Source: Nitrospirota bacterium
Lineage (GTDB): Bacteria; Nitrospirota; Thermodesulfovibrionia; JACRGW01
Length of the DNA: 8,039 nt
Assembly: GCA_016212195.1 (NCBI GenBank)
Contig: JACRGW010000159.1
Location: 1-8,039, forward strand
Direction: 5' to 3'
Shown here: positions 1-6,516 of the stretch, piece by piece
Numbering within the stretch: the stretch's first letter is position 1
Layout: each line of letters starts with the position of its first letter
Translations under genes and position numbers: made by a program
Notes under the pieces: model-generated
Database searches by the model: none
What the model was told of the DNA's origin: nothing
What the model saw: only the letters and a program-made list of their open reading frames with translations

Positions 1-1
1 A

Positions 2-670
2 GAAATTGGTGAGTTTAATCTTTCGGTATCTATAAAGGGTAGACCGACCCTCAAGGCGCAGGAGGTTGAAGTACCTGGAGATTTTTCCGCTGCTTCCTTT
101 TTCTTGGTTGCTGGAGTACTCATTCCAGAGTCAGAGATTTATCTGAAGAATGTAGGTATTAACCCGACAAGGACTGGTCTCCTGGATATACTTAAAAGGA
201 TGGGTGTTGAGGTCTATTTAGATAACAAGAGAGAGGTAGGGACGGAGCCTGTTGCAGATATCCATGTGAGAACAGGGAGACTGAAGGGGATAAAAATCTC
301 TGGAGAGGAGGCTTTAAGGGCGATAGATGAATTCCCTATCCTCTGTATTGCAGCATCTCTCTCGGAGGGGGAAACAGTAATCAGAGAGGCAAAGGAACTC
401 AGGGTTAAGGAGACAGACAGGATTTCTGCCATGGCTCAGGAACTGAGGAAGATGGGGGTTGAGATAGAAGAGTTCCCTGATGGCCTGATGATAAAGGGCA
501 GGGAAAGACTTAATGGTAATATATGTGATAGTCATGGAGATCATAGGGTAGCTATGGCAATGGCTATAGCAGGGCTCCTTGCTGATGGCGAGACAACTAT
601 AGAAAGTACTGAATGGATTTCCACATCGTTCCCAGGGTTTATGGAGACATTGGAGGAATTGAGGCATTGA
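2..670 (+). CDS. aroA: 3-phosphoshikimate 1-carboxyvinyltransferase (EPSP synthase), 3' part; 5' end outside window
   Basis: This cytoplasmic enzyme joins phosphoenolpyruvate to shikimate-3-phosphate, the sixth step of the shikimate pathway. The open frame runs from the window edge, and 222 residues are visible, about half of the usual 420-430. The family landmarks appear in order: PGDFSAASFF (variant of the usual GDISSAAFF), NVGINPTRTG, DEFPILCIAAS at 326-358 with the catalytic Asp, RVKETDRI at 401-424 with the catalytic Glu, and HGDHRVAMA at about 533-559 with the phosphate/PEP-binding His-Arg. The frame is intact through to TGA. A possible TTG start at 104 is internal, because conserved EPSP synthase sequence continues upstream of it in the same frame. 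It lies just before cmk, as in many Proteobacteria. Identification is firm; the start cannot be seen. Confidence 0.96.
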   Translation, partial: EIGEFNLSVSIKGRPTLKAQEVEVPGDFSAASFFLVAGVLIPESEIYLKNVGINPTRTGLLDILKRMGVEVYLDNKREVGTEPVADIHVRTGRLKGIKISGEEALRAIDEFPILCIAASLSEGETVIREAKELRVKETDRISAMAQELRKMGVEIEEFPDGLMIKGRERLNGNICDSHGDHRVAMAMAIAGLLADGETTIESTEWISTSFPGFMETLEELRH

Positions 671-688
671 AATATTATTCTACTTTTC

Positions 689-761
689 GACAGGCGAGAC
701 GCCCGTCCTACGACTCTAATTACATCACCCAATTGAGGTAGGGCAGCCGTCTCGGCTGCCC
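689..761. repeat. REP-like inverted-repeat element with two facing hairpins between aroA and cmk
   Basis: Two imperfect inverted copies of a sequence of about 23 nt flank a 26-nt centre. The right copy (738-761) contains a perfect 9-bp stem, GGGCAGCCG-TCT-CGGCTGCCC (741-761). The left copy (689-711) folds as GACAGGCG-AGA-CGCCCGTC (689-707) with one A-C mismatch, which would be a G-U wobble in RNA from the other strand. The loops AGA and TCT are complementary, as expected of two copies in opposite orientation. It is much more G+C-rich than the flanks. This architecture resembles bacterial REP/BIME-type palindromic elements; family membership and copy number are inference. It lacks a T-run after either stem, so it is not a convincing intrinsic terminator. 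Confidence 0.75.
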
Positions 762-773
762 TTAAAATAGAAA

Positions 774-1448
774 ATGGCAAAGAAAAAGATCATAGCTATA
801 GATGGGCCATCCGGGGCAGGAAAAAGTACTGTTGCAAAGATTTTGGCAGAAAGGCTTAACTATCTCTATATAGATACAGGTGCTATGTACAGGGCTATCG
901 GTTGGAAGGTCAATGAAGAGGGAATCCCTCTAAATGAGGAATCATTAAAGGAACTCTGTACTTCTACCGAGATCAAACTCCAGAAGGTTTCGGGGGAGAT
1001 GAAGGTCTTTGCAGACGGAAAAGATGTGACAGGAGAAATAAGGACACCTGAAATGGGTATGATGGCGTCATCCGTATCTTCCTTCCAATGTGTCAGAGAG
1101 AGGCTATTAGAGTTACAGAGGGGGATGGGAAGGAACGGAGGGGTTGTGATGGAAGGAAGGGATATCGGTACTGTGGTTTTCCCTGATGCAGATATTAAGT
1201 TCTTCCTCGATGCGAAGATCGAGGAGCGGGGTAAAAGGCGGCATCTTGAACTCCTATCTAAAGGTATAAAGGATGATCTTATAAGGATTACCGATGATAT
1301 AAAAAAAAGGGACGAGGCCGACAGCACTAGAAATCTTGCACCATTAAAAATGGCTAAAGATTCTATATATATTGATACAACAAATATAACTATCCAGGAA
1401 GTGGTTGCGACGATGCTTGAAGAGATTTCAAAGGACTATGAGACATAG
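774..1448 (+). CDS. cmk: Cytidylate kinase (CMP/dCMP kinase)
   Basis: Cytidylate kinase transfers the gamma phosphate of ATP to CMP or dCMP in the cytoplasm, feeding CTP and dCTP synthesis. At 224 residues it has the usual bacterial length. Visible motifs are the P-loop GPSGAGKST (residues 11-19), DTGAMYR (34-40), the CMP-binding and core segment MEGRDIGTVVFPDADIKFFL (126-145) and the lid/Arg region RDEADSTRNLAPL (179-191). The ATG at 774 is the only reasonable start: an in-frame TAG lies six bases upstream (768-770) and the P-loop begins ten residues in. No Shine-Dalgarno sequence is present before it; the G+C-rich hairpin at 741-761 ends 12 nt from the start codon. It leads directly into plsC after 9 nt. 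Confidence 0.97.
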   Translation: MAKKKIIAIDGPSGAGKSTVAKILAERLNYLYIDTGAMYRAIGWKVNEEGIPLNEESLKELCTSTEIKLQKVSGEMKVFADGKDVTGEIRTPEMGMMASSVSSFQCVRERLLELQRGMGRNGGVVMEGRDIGTVVFPDADIKFFLDAKIEERGKRRHLELLSKGIKDDLIRITDDIKKRDEADSTRNLAPLKMAKDSIYIDTTNITIQEVVATMLEEISKDYET

Positions 1449-1457
1449 GGATGAGAG

Positions 1458-2114
1458 TTGAAGGGTTTGGTTTACCGGATCGTTCGTGTTATAATCTTTC
1501 TGCTTGCAAAGATTATTTTCAGACTGAGGATTGTCGGGTATTCAAATATACCGAAGGAAGGCGGGGTCATCATAGCGGCAAATCATGTAAGTTATCTCGA
1601 CCCTCCACTTATCGGATGCTCGATATCAAGAATGGCTAACTTTATGGCGATGTCTGAGCTTTTTAATAACCCCTTCTGTGGGGCCATCTACAAGACCTTA
1701 GGAGCTTTTCCTGTAAAAAGGAGGGGGGCGGATATAGGTGCTATTAAACATGCAGTAAGACTTCTTAGAAAGGGTAAGGTGGTTATAATATTTCCTGAAG
1801 GGACGAGGAGCCCCGATGGAAGTCTACAGGAGCCAAAGGGGGGTGTAGGAATGATAGTTGCATTGAGCAAGGTTAAGGTAATACCAACATTTATTAAAGG
1901 CACTGAGAAGGCCCTTCCGAGGGAGGCGTGGATATTGGAGCCTGTGCCTGTTACTATATATTTTGGTGAACCCTTAGAATTTACTGGTGAGAGCAGCGAG
2001 AAAGGGCTTTCAGCTGAAAGAAAAATGCTCTATAATAAGATAAATATGAAGATAATGGATGAGATAGCCAGGATGCAGAGGAGGGCTATCAATCAGGGGG
2101 CTGGAAAAGAATGA
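1458..2114 (+). CDS. plsC: 1-acyl-sn-glycerol-3-phosphate acyltransferase (PlsC family)
   Basis: This membrane-associated enzyme is predicted to acylate the sn-2 position of lysophosphatidate to give phosphatidate, the precursor of membrane phospholipids. The four acyltransferase motifs are present: NHVSYLD (42-48, HX4D catalytic pair His43/Asp48), FPVKRRG (84-90), FPEGTRSPDG (112-121) and VIPTFIKGT (141-149). A hydrophobic N-terminus (residues about 5-22) suggests membrane attachment. The protein is 218 residues, within the 200-250 typical of the family. The start is TTG at 1458; AGGG at 1447-1450, overlapping the cmk stop, gives a 7-nt spacing. An ATG at 1451 is in another frame, which closes at about 1639 without family motifs. 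The stop overlaps the ispH start (ATGA), implying translational coupling. Acyl specificity cannot be read from the sequence. Confidence 0.93.
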   Translation: MKGLVYRIVRVIIFLLAKIIFRLRIVGYSNIPKEGGVIIAANHVSYLDPPLIGCSISRMANFMAMSELFNNPFCGAIYKTLGAFPVKRRGADIGAIKHAVRLLRKGKVVIIFPEGTRSPDGSLQEPKGGVGMIVALSKVKVIPTFIKGTEKALPREAWILEPVPVTIYFGEPLEFTGESSEKGLSAERKMLYNKINMKIMDEIARMQRRAINQGAGKE

Positions 2115-2974
2115 AAGTCCTTACTGTTACCAATGCCGGTTTCTGTTTTGGGGTTAAAAGGGCTATAAATATAGCCTTCGAGGCTGCAAAAGACAACAAT
2201 AATGAAGTGTATACCCTTGGACCGATCATACATAATCCACAGGTAGTAGAAAAATTGTCGGTGGAAGGTGTCAGGGCTGTAGAAGACTTAAATCAAGATG
2301 GGATAGGAAAGTTAATAATCAGGTCCCATGGAGTTCCCACAGATATCTTTAAGAAGGCATCTGAAAAGGGGATTGAGGTTATTGACGCTACATGCCCTTT
2401 TGTTAAGAATGCCCAGAAATATGCTCATATTCTCCAAAAGGAAGGGTATCAGGTTATAATCGTTGGGGACAGGGGACATCCAGAGGTCAAGAGTATACTT
2501 AGTTATGCTGGTGATGATGCAATCGTTGCGGGTAATGCGGCGTTGATTGAAGGGATTCCTCTTAAAAAGAAAGTCGGAATCGTTGCACAGACTACTCAAA
2601 GGCATTCTATTTTCCAGGAGGTTGTGTTAAAATGTATTGAAAAGGCTGAAGATGTTAAAGTGTATAATACCATCTGCGATTCGACAACCAAGAGACAGGA
2701 TGAGACGAAGAGACTTGCAGAAGAAGTTGATCTTGTTCTGGTAGTCGGAGGTAAATGCAGCGCAAACACAACCCAACTTGCATCTATATGCAGACAGATG
2801 GGGACGAAGACCTTCCATATTGAGGTCCCAGAAGAAATAGAGGAATGTTGGTTTAATGGCGTAGAGAAGGTTGGGGTTACAGCCGGTGCATCTACACCTG
2901 ATTGGATTATTGACAGTGTTATAAAAAGGGTTCATGAAATAGATAAAAATTTGTCTGAAAGGAGATATGTATAG
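2111..2974 (+). CDS. ispH: 4-hydroxy-3-methylbut-2-enyl diphosphate reductase (IspH/LytB)
   Basis: IspH is the last enzyme of the MEP (non-mevalonate) isoprenoid pathway. It reduces HMBPP to IPP and DMAPP with a [4Fe-4S] cluster in the cytoplasm. The three cluster ligands are visible: Cys12 (NAGFCFGVKRA), Cys95 (DATCPFVKN) and Cys189 (NTICDSTTKRQ). Substrate-pocket residues are also present: His41, His73 in RSHGVP, His123/Glu125 in GHPEV, the SANTTQL segment (218-224), and Ser261 in AGASTPDW. At 287 residues it is a normal stand-alone IspH. It starts with a 4-bp ATGA overlap with plsC and ends 8 nt inside the longest possible rpsA frame, so translation of all three is probably coupled. Some Clostridia carry an IspH-S1 fusion; here the two are separate frames. 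Confidence 0.97.
   Translation: MKVLTVTNAGFCFGVKRAINIAFEAAKDNNNEVYTLGPIIHNPQVVEKLSVEGVRAVEDLNQDGIGKLIIRSHGVPTDIFKKASEKGIEVIDATCPFVKNAQKYAHILQKEGYQVIIVGDRGHPEVKSILSYAGDDAIVAGNAALIEGIPLKKKVGIVAQTTQRHSIFQEVVLKCIEKAEDVKVYNTICDSTTKRQDETKRLAEEVDLVLVVGGKCSANTTQLASICRQMGTKTFHIEVPEEIEECWFNGVEKVGVTAGASTPDWIIDSVIKRVHEIDKNLSERRYV
2957..2966 (+). promoter_or_regulatory. Shine-Dalgarno sequence for rpsA, inside the ispH 3' end
   Basis: GAAAGGAGAT is a strong match to the complement of the 16S rRNA 3' end. GGAG (2961-2964) lies only 2 nt before ATG 2967, which is too close for efficient initiation. It is 11 nt before GTG 2976 and 14 nt before ATG 2979, both in the same frame. Neither fit is ideal; the downstream starts are somewhat better placed. 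Confidence 0.6.
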
Positions 2975-4622
2975 AGTGATGAAGACAGAAGGTATTGCTG
3001 ATGAGATAATGAAGAAAGAAGAATTGGAGAAACTCTATGAAGAGACCTTCAAATCGGTTAAGGAGGGTACAGTAATAAAAGGAATTGTTATGAAGATAAA
3101 TCCTGATGGGGTTATGGTGGATATTGGTTACAAATCTGAAGGAATAATCCCAATAACAGGGTTCGGAGAGAAAGAGCTGAAAGAACTCAAGATTGGGGAT
3201 GAGATGGAGGTCTATTTAGAAAACAAAGAGAATGAAGATGGGAATATTGTCTTATCCAAGGAGAAGGCTGATAAGATAAAGATATGGGAGGCTATAGAAG
3301 AGGCCTGTGAAAAAGGTGAGCCGATGGAAGGAACTATTATTGCAAAGATAAAGGGAGGGATGACAGTAGACATCTCCGGAGTAAAGGCCTTTCTTCCTGG
3401 TTCACAGATCGATCTCAGACCCATAAGGAATCTAGACCAGCTTATAGGGAAAAGATATACCATGAAAGTCTTGAAGGTGAACCAGAAGAGGGGGAATATA
3501 GTTCTCTCAAGGAGGGCCATCCTTGAGGAGGACAGGGAGAAGAGGAAAGGGGATACCCTATCAAAACTTTCTGAGGGAGAAAGGATTCAGGGTGTTGTTA
3601 AGAACATTACCGAATATGGGGTGTTCATAGATTTGGGAGGAATCGATGGACTTCTCCATATCACCGACATGTCCTGGGGAAGGATCAGTCATCCATCCGA
3701 ACTTTTTATGATAGGAGATAAAGTTGAGGTCGTTGTTCTCAAATATGATAAGGAGAATGAGAGGGTCTCGTTGGGCTTTAAGCAGAAGACACCTGATCCC
3801 TGGGCTACAATTGAGGAGAGATACCCTGTTGGTAAGAAGATAAGGGGAAGGGTAGTGAGTATTACAGAATACGGGGCATTCATAGAAATCGAAGAAGGGA
3901 TAGAAGGTCTTATCCATATTTCAGAGATGTCTTGGACACAGAAGATTAAACATCCTTCAAAATTGGTTGCAATGGGTGATATTATAGATGTTATAGTACT
4001 CAGTGTGGATAAAGAGGGTAGAAAGATCTCTCTTGGCATGAAGCAGGTAGAGCCGAATCCGTGGGATCTTATAGTAGAGAAATATAAGGTTGGTGACAGA
4101 ATAGAGGGTAAGATAAGGAGTCTTACAGAATTTGGTGTTTTCGTTGGACTTGAAGAAGGTATAGATGGCCTGATCCATATCTCAGATCTTTCATGGACGA
4201 GACATATAAAACATCCTTCTGAGATCTTGAAAAAGGGTCAGAAGGTGGAAGCTGTAATTCTTACTATAGATAGGGATAAGGAGAGGCTTTCCCTGGGTGT
4301 TAAACAGTTAACACCTGACCCATGGGAAGAAGAGATACCAGAGAAGTTTAAGGTTGAAGAACTTGTGAAGGGGAAGGTAGTGAAAGTGACAGAATTCGGG
4401 ATCTTTCTTGAACTTGAAGAGGGTATCGAAGGGCTCGTATATTCGTCTGAAATAGAAAAAGGTTCTAGTGTTAGAGGAACCCCCCCCAAAATAGAGGACA
4501 TTGCAAAAGTTGGAGAGGAGATTACAGCGAGGATTGTGAAAGTGGATTCAGCAGAGAGAAAGATAGGACTCACGATGAAGATTCATAAGAAGGGTAAAAA
4601 GGCAAAGGTCGATGACTTATAG
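2967..4622 (+). CDS. rpsA: 30S ribosomal protein S1, six S1 domains
   Basis: Ribosomal protein S1 binds mRNA on the small subunit and helps load messages with weak or structured leaders. The protein has 551 residues (547 if ATG 2979 is used), close to the 557 of E. coli S1. It contains six S1 (OB-fold) domains at about 34-99, 116-183, 203-272, 288-359, 375-446 and 464-538. Domains 3-5 are nearly regular repeats with the signature EYGVF/EYGAF/EFGVF, then GLLHI/GLIHI, MSW/LSW, HPSE/HPSK and SLGFKQ/SLGMKQ/SLGVKQ, each followed by PDPW or PNPW. The N-terminal pair is more divergent, as in ribosome-binding domains 1-2 of the family. The lysine-rich tail (KKGKKAKVDDL) follows the last domain. It overlaps ispH by up to 8 nt and precedes sppA by 8 nt. 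The exact start is uncertain (see the Shine-Dalgarno entry). Confidence 0.95.
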   Translation: MYRVMKTEGIADEIMKKEELEKLYEETFKSVKEGTVIKGIVMKINPDGVMVDIGYKSEGIIPITGFGEKELKELKIGDEMEVYLENKENEDGNIVLSKEKADKIKIWEAIEEACEKGEPMEGTIIAKIKGGMTVDISGVKAFLPGSQIDLRPIRNLDQLIGKRYTMKVLKVNQKRGNIVLSRRAILEEDREKRKGDTLSKLSEGERIQGVVKNITEYGVFIDLGGIDGLLHITDMSWGRISHPSELFMIGDKVEVVVLKYDKENERVSLGFKQKTPDPWATIEERYPVGKKIRGRVVSITEYGAFIEIEEGIEGLIHISEMSWTQKIKHPSKLVAMGDIIDVIVLSVDKEGRKISLGMKQVEPNPWDLIVEKYKVGDRIEGKIRSLTEFGVFVGLEEGIDGLIHISDLSWTRHIKHPSEILKKGQKVEAVILTIDRDKERLSLGVKQLTPDPWEEEIPEKFKVEELVKGKVVKVTEFGIFLELEEGIEGLVYSSEIEKGSSVRGTPPKIEDIAKVGEEITARIVKVDSAERKIGLTMKIHKKGKKAKVDDL

Positions 4623-4630
4623 AGGGGAAG

Positions 4631-5509
4631 ATGGCTAAGAGACAGCTCATCTTTGGTATAGGGGTGACTATCTTTTTGATACTCGTCTTCTTTGTTGTTA
4701 CTTACAGCATAATCACCATCACAAAAAAGAGAGTACCTGTATTCGGTGATAAAGTTGCCCTTGTAAGGATAGAGGGAGTAATACTTGATTCCAAGAAGAC
4801 GATTGAGCAGTTGAAGAGATATAAGGAAGATAAATCTGTTAAGGCTATAGTGATAAGGGTGGATAGCCCTGGTGGAGGAGTGGTTCCGTCCCAGGAGATA
4901 TATGAAGAGGTTAAAAAGATAAGGGAAAAGGGCGAGAAGAAGGTCGTTGTATCAATGGGTGCTATGGCTGCTTCAGGTGGGTATTATATATCATGCCCTG
5001 CTGATAAGATTGTGGCAAATCCTGGCTCTATCACAGGAAGCATCGGTGTGATTATGGAACTTGCCAATATAGAAGGTCTCCTTGAAAAGATAGGAGTGAA
5101 GAGTGTTGTGGTAAAGAGTGGAAAGCACAAAGATATAGGCTCGATCTTAAGAGCGATGAGTGCTGAGGAAAAGGAAATGCTTCAGAGGGTTCTTGATGAT
5201 GTCCATAATCAATTTATCGAAGCTGTAGCTAAAGGGAGAGGCATTAAAGAAGATGTAGTAAAGGGAATAGCTGATGGAAGGATATTTACGGGGAAACAGG
5301 CTAAAGAATTAGGTCTGATCGATGAGATAGGGAATCTTGAGGATACCATAAAGATAGCCGCAAGGATAAGTGGTATAAAAGGAGAACCTCAGGTTGTGAC
5401 TGAGGAAAGAAAACCGTCCTTCTTAGAACTCCTATTAGGGAATTTCCTCAATCAAAAAATAGATCCATTTAAGAGACATATATCATTCAATTATATTTTT
5501 ACTTATTAA
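4631..5509 (+). CDS. sppA: Signal peptide peptidase SppA, short (36K) type
   Basis: SppA is a membrane-anchored serine protease (Ser/Lys dyad, peptidase family S49) that degrades signal peptides left after protein export. One transmembrane segment lies at about residues 6-29, preceded by MAKRQ, so the catalytic domain should face the periplasm or exterior. VDSPGGGV (78-85) is the oxyanion-region motif. Ser115 in MAASGGYY is the expected nucleophile and Lys167 in SGKHKDIGS the expected general base. Their 52-residue spacing equals that of Bacillus SppA as I recall it. GSITGSIGV and GRIFTGKQAKELGLID are further family signatures. At 292 residues it is the single-domain form, not the 67K tandem form of E. 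coli. GAGGGG just upstream of ATG 4631 is a good Shine-Dalgarno. It closes the tight operon; 80 nt separate it from ihfB. Confidence 0.95.
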   Translation: MAKRQLIFGIGVTIFLILVFFVVTYSIITITKKRVPVFGDKVALVRIEGVILDSKKTIEQLKRYKEDKSVKAIVIRVDSPGGGVVPSQEIYEEVKKIREKGEKKVVVSMGAMAASGGYYISCPADKIVANPGSITGSIGVIMELANIEGLLEKIGVKSVVVKSGKHKDIGSILRAMSAEEKEMLQRVLDDVHNQFIEAVAKGRGIKEDVVKGIADGRIFTGKQAKELGLIDEIGNLEDTIKIAARISGIKGEPQVVTEERKPSFLELLLGNFLNQKIDPFKRHISFNYIFTY

Positions 5510-5522
5510 TAGATTTTTGGTC

Positions 5523-5563
5523 TTGACAGGCTAATGAGGCTTATGATATTGGTATTATATAAT
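5523..5563 (+). promoter_or_regulatory. Putative sigma70-type promoter region for ihfB
   Basis: The 80-nt gap contains a perfect -35 hexamer TTGACA (5523-5528). With a 16-bp spacer its partner is GATATT (5545-5550, 4 of 6). A perfect TATAAT at 5558-5563 is also present but is 29 bp from TTGACA, with only a weak TGAGGC (5535-5540) at the normal distance. Either would give a short leader ahead of ihfB. A promoter here is likely; which pair is used is unresolved. Confidence 0.55.
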
Positions 5564-5589
5564 TTATAACTAAAAAGGGAGGTTCCTAT

Positions 5590-5868
5590 ATGACTAAGGC
5601 AGAACTTATAGAGAAGGTTACAGAAAAGATGAATTCTCTTACATTAAAACAGACTGAGGTTGTGGTGAATCTGATTTTCGATAGTGTTAAAGATACCTTA
5701 GCCAAGGGGAAGAAGGTAGAGATTAGAGGCTTTGGGAGTTTTCGTATAAGGAACAGGAGGTCGAGGGAAGGAAGAAATCCGAAGACTGGAACATCCGTTA
5801 GTGTCCCACCTAAAAAAGTACCATTCTTCAAGACAGGCAAGGAACTCAGAGAGGTTGTAGATGGTTAG
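5590..5868 (+). CDS. ihfB: Integration host factor / HU-family DNA-bending protein, IHF-beta-like
   Basis: This small nucleoid protein is predicted to bind and sharply bend DNA as a dimer, shaping promoters and recombination sites. All 92 residues form one HU/IHF domain: the helical dimerisation part (about 1-45, beginning MTKAELIEKV), the VEIRGFGSF hinge (43-51), and the DNA-gripping beta arm around GRNPKTG (61-67) with the intercalating Pro64. The end KVPFFKTGKELREVV is typical. The opening MTKAELIE, EIRGFGSF and GKELR favour the IHF-beta branch over HU or IHF-alpha, and the position downstream of rpsA matches the rpsA-ihfB order of Proteobacteria. A strong Shine-Dalgarno, AGGGAGGT (about 5576-5583), precedes ATG 5590. 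The partner subunit is not in the window, so a homodimer or HU-like role remains possible. Confidence 0.92.
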   Translation: MTKAELIEKVTEKMNSLTLKQTEVVVNLIFDSVKDTLAKGKKVEIRGFGSFRIRNRRSREGRNPKTGTSVSVPPKKVPFFKTGKELREVVDG

Positions 5869-5889
5869 GTTTTTGAATCTGAATTATAC

Positions 5890-6375
5890 TTATTGTCTTT
5901 TATCCAATTCCTCAAACTTCTTCATTATTTCTTTTATCTGATCTTCTTCAAGGTGCATATCAGCCATCATGAACAGCATGTTGTCTTCTTTAAAGATATG
6001 TTCTCTGAGTAGATTAATATAGTTGGTTCCATTTTCCTTTATAAGAACTAAGGCCTCTTTACTGTTTTCGTCTTTGAGTAAGAAATCAACCCCTTTAAAA
6101 AGGTTATCCTTGTATCTATAAAGGTCTTCGTGTTCTATCAGCATAACCCCTACTGGTCCACCTTCTCTCGGAATGAATTTCTCGATCTCAGGGAAAAGGG
6201 CCTCTTCTTCTTTTCTGAAATGAAGTTCAACTTCTTTCTTAAAGAAACCCTCTAAATCTAAAAGGGTATTTTTTACATTCGGTGACTTCAGATCTTTGAT
6301 GATCTGCTCCATAACCTTCAGTTTTTCTAATACCTTTTTATGGTCGTTTGACAGAATCTCTGTTGGTTTGCTCAT
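5890..6375 (-). CDS. Hemerythrin-like (HHE cation-binding) di-iron protein
   Basis: The 161-residue cytoplasmic protein is a single four-helix hemerythrin domain without signal peptide or membrane segment. The metal-ligand pattern is complete: His12 (NDHKKV), His52 with Glu56 (HFRKE), His82 (EHEDLYRY) and His126 with Glu130 (HIFKE). This is the H...HxxxE...H...HxxxE arrangement of the family; a further His141 near the C-terminus may also contribute. Members bind a di-iron centre and are linked to oxygen binding or sensing, iron handling or nitric-oxide stress; which applies here cannot be read from the sequence. ATG at 6375-6373 is supported by the Shine-Dalgarno AGGGAGGT (6388-6381). The gene converges on ihfB with a 21-nt gap and no visible hairpin terminator. 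It is divergent from tyrS. An FNR-type palindrome lies upstream. Confidence 0.9.
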   Translation of the reverse strand: MSKPTEILSNDHKKVLEKLKVMEQIIKDLKSPNVKNTLLDLEGFFKKEVELHFRKEEEALFPEIEKFIPREGGPVGVMLIEHEDLYRYKDNLFKGVDFLLKDENSKEALVLIKENGTNYINLLREHIFKEDNMLFMMADMHLEEDQIKEIMKKFEELDKRQ

Positions 6376-6412
6376 TTTAGACCTCCCTATGGATTTTTAA
6401 AATATTATTAAG

Positions 6413-6440
6413 ATTCTATATAAATAGTAAATATGGTTAA
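6413..6440 (-). promoter_or_regulatory. Putative promoter of the hemerythrin gene
   Basis: Read on the minus strand, TAGAAT (6418-6413) matches TATAAT at 5 of 6 positions. A weak -35, TTAACC (6440-6435, 4 of 6), lies 16 bp upstream. The predicted start site is near 6406, leaving a leader of about 30 nt that includes the Shine-Dalgarno. The poor -35 fits a promoter that depends on an activator. Confidence 0.5.
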
Positions 6441-6442
6441 TA

Positions 6443-6454
6443 TGATTTTAATCA
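6443..6454. promoter_or_regulatory. FNR/CRP-family-type palindromic operator (TGAT-N4-ATCA)
   Basis: TGATTTTAATCA is a perfect inverted repeat whose core TGAT-TTTA-ATCA matches the inner bases of the FNR consensus TTGAT-N4-ATCAA; only the outermost base of each half differs. Its centre (6448.5) is about 42 bp upstream of the predicted hemerythrin start site (about 6406), the class II activator position, and directly abuts the weak -35. Relative to the tyrS start it is about 103 bp upstream. The regulator itself is not in the window, and in an A+T-rich spacer a chance match is possible. Confidence 0.5.
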
Positions 6455-6516
6455 CATCTGTCATATAAAAGAAAAAAGAAACTCTTTGATTTTCAAATCC
6501 AGAAAGAGTAGTTGTC

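Noticed and set aside
741..761. Perfect 9-bp hairpin considered as an intrinsic terminator for aroA
   Set aside because: It is followed by CTTAAAATAG rather than a T-run, sits 12 nt before cmk, and pairs as half of an inverted-repeat element.
1451..1639. Short plus-strand frame starting at ATG 1451
   Set aside because: It overlaps plsC in another frame, has no recognisable motif, and the frame from TTG 1458 carries all four acyltransferase motifs.
2007..2020. 14-bp palindrome CTTTCAGCTGAAAG within plsC
   Set aside because: It lies inside a conserved coding frame (Leu-Ser-Ala-Glu) away from any promoter; a chance palindrome is sufficient.
3570..4310. Regular repeats at about 260-nt spacing, considered as tandem repeats
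   Set aside because: They are the codons of S1 domains 3-5 and have diverged at synonymous sites; no separate DNA repeat is needed.
3561..4573. Several overlapping minus-strand open frames opposite rpsA
   Set aside because: They recur because the S1 domains are repeated at DNA level. Their translations are rich in Ser, Ile and Phe, as expected of antisense, and no Shine-Dalgarno or family motif was seen.
5869..5889. Bidirectional terminator between convergent ihfB and the hemerythrin gene
   Set aside because: The 21-nt gap contains no inverted repeat; only short A/T runs are present.
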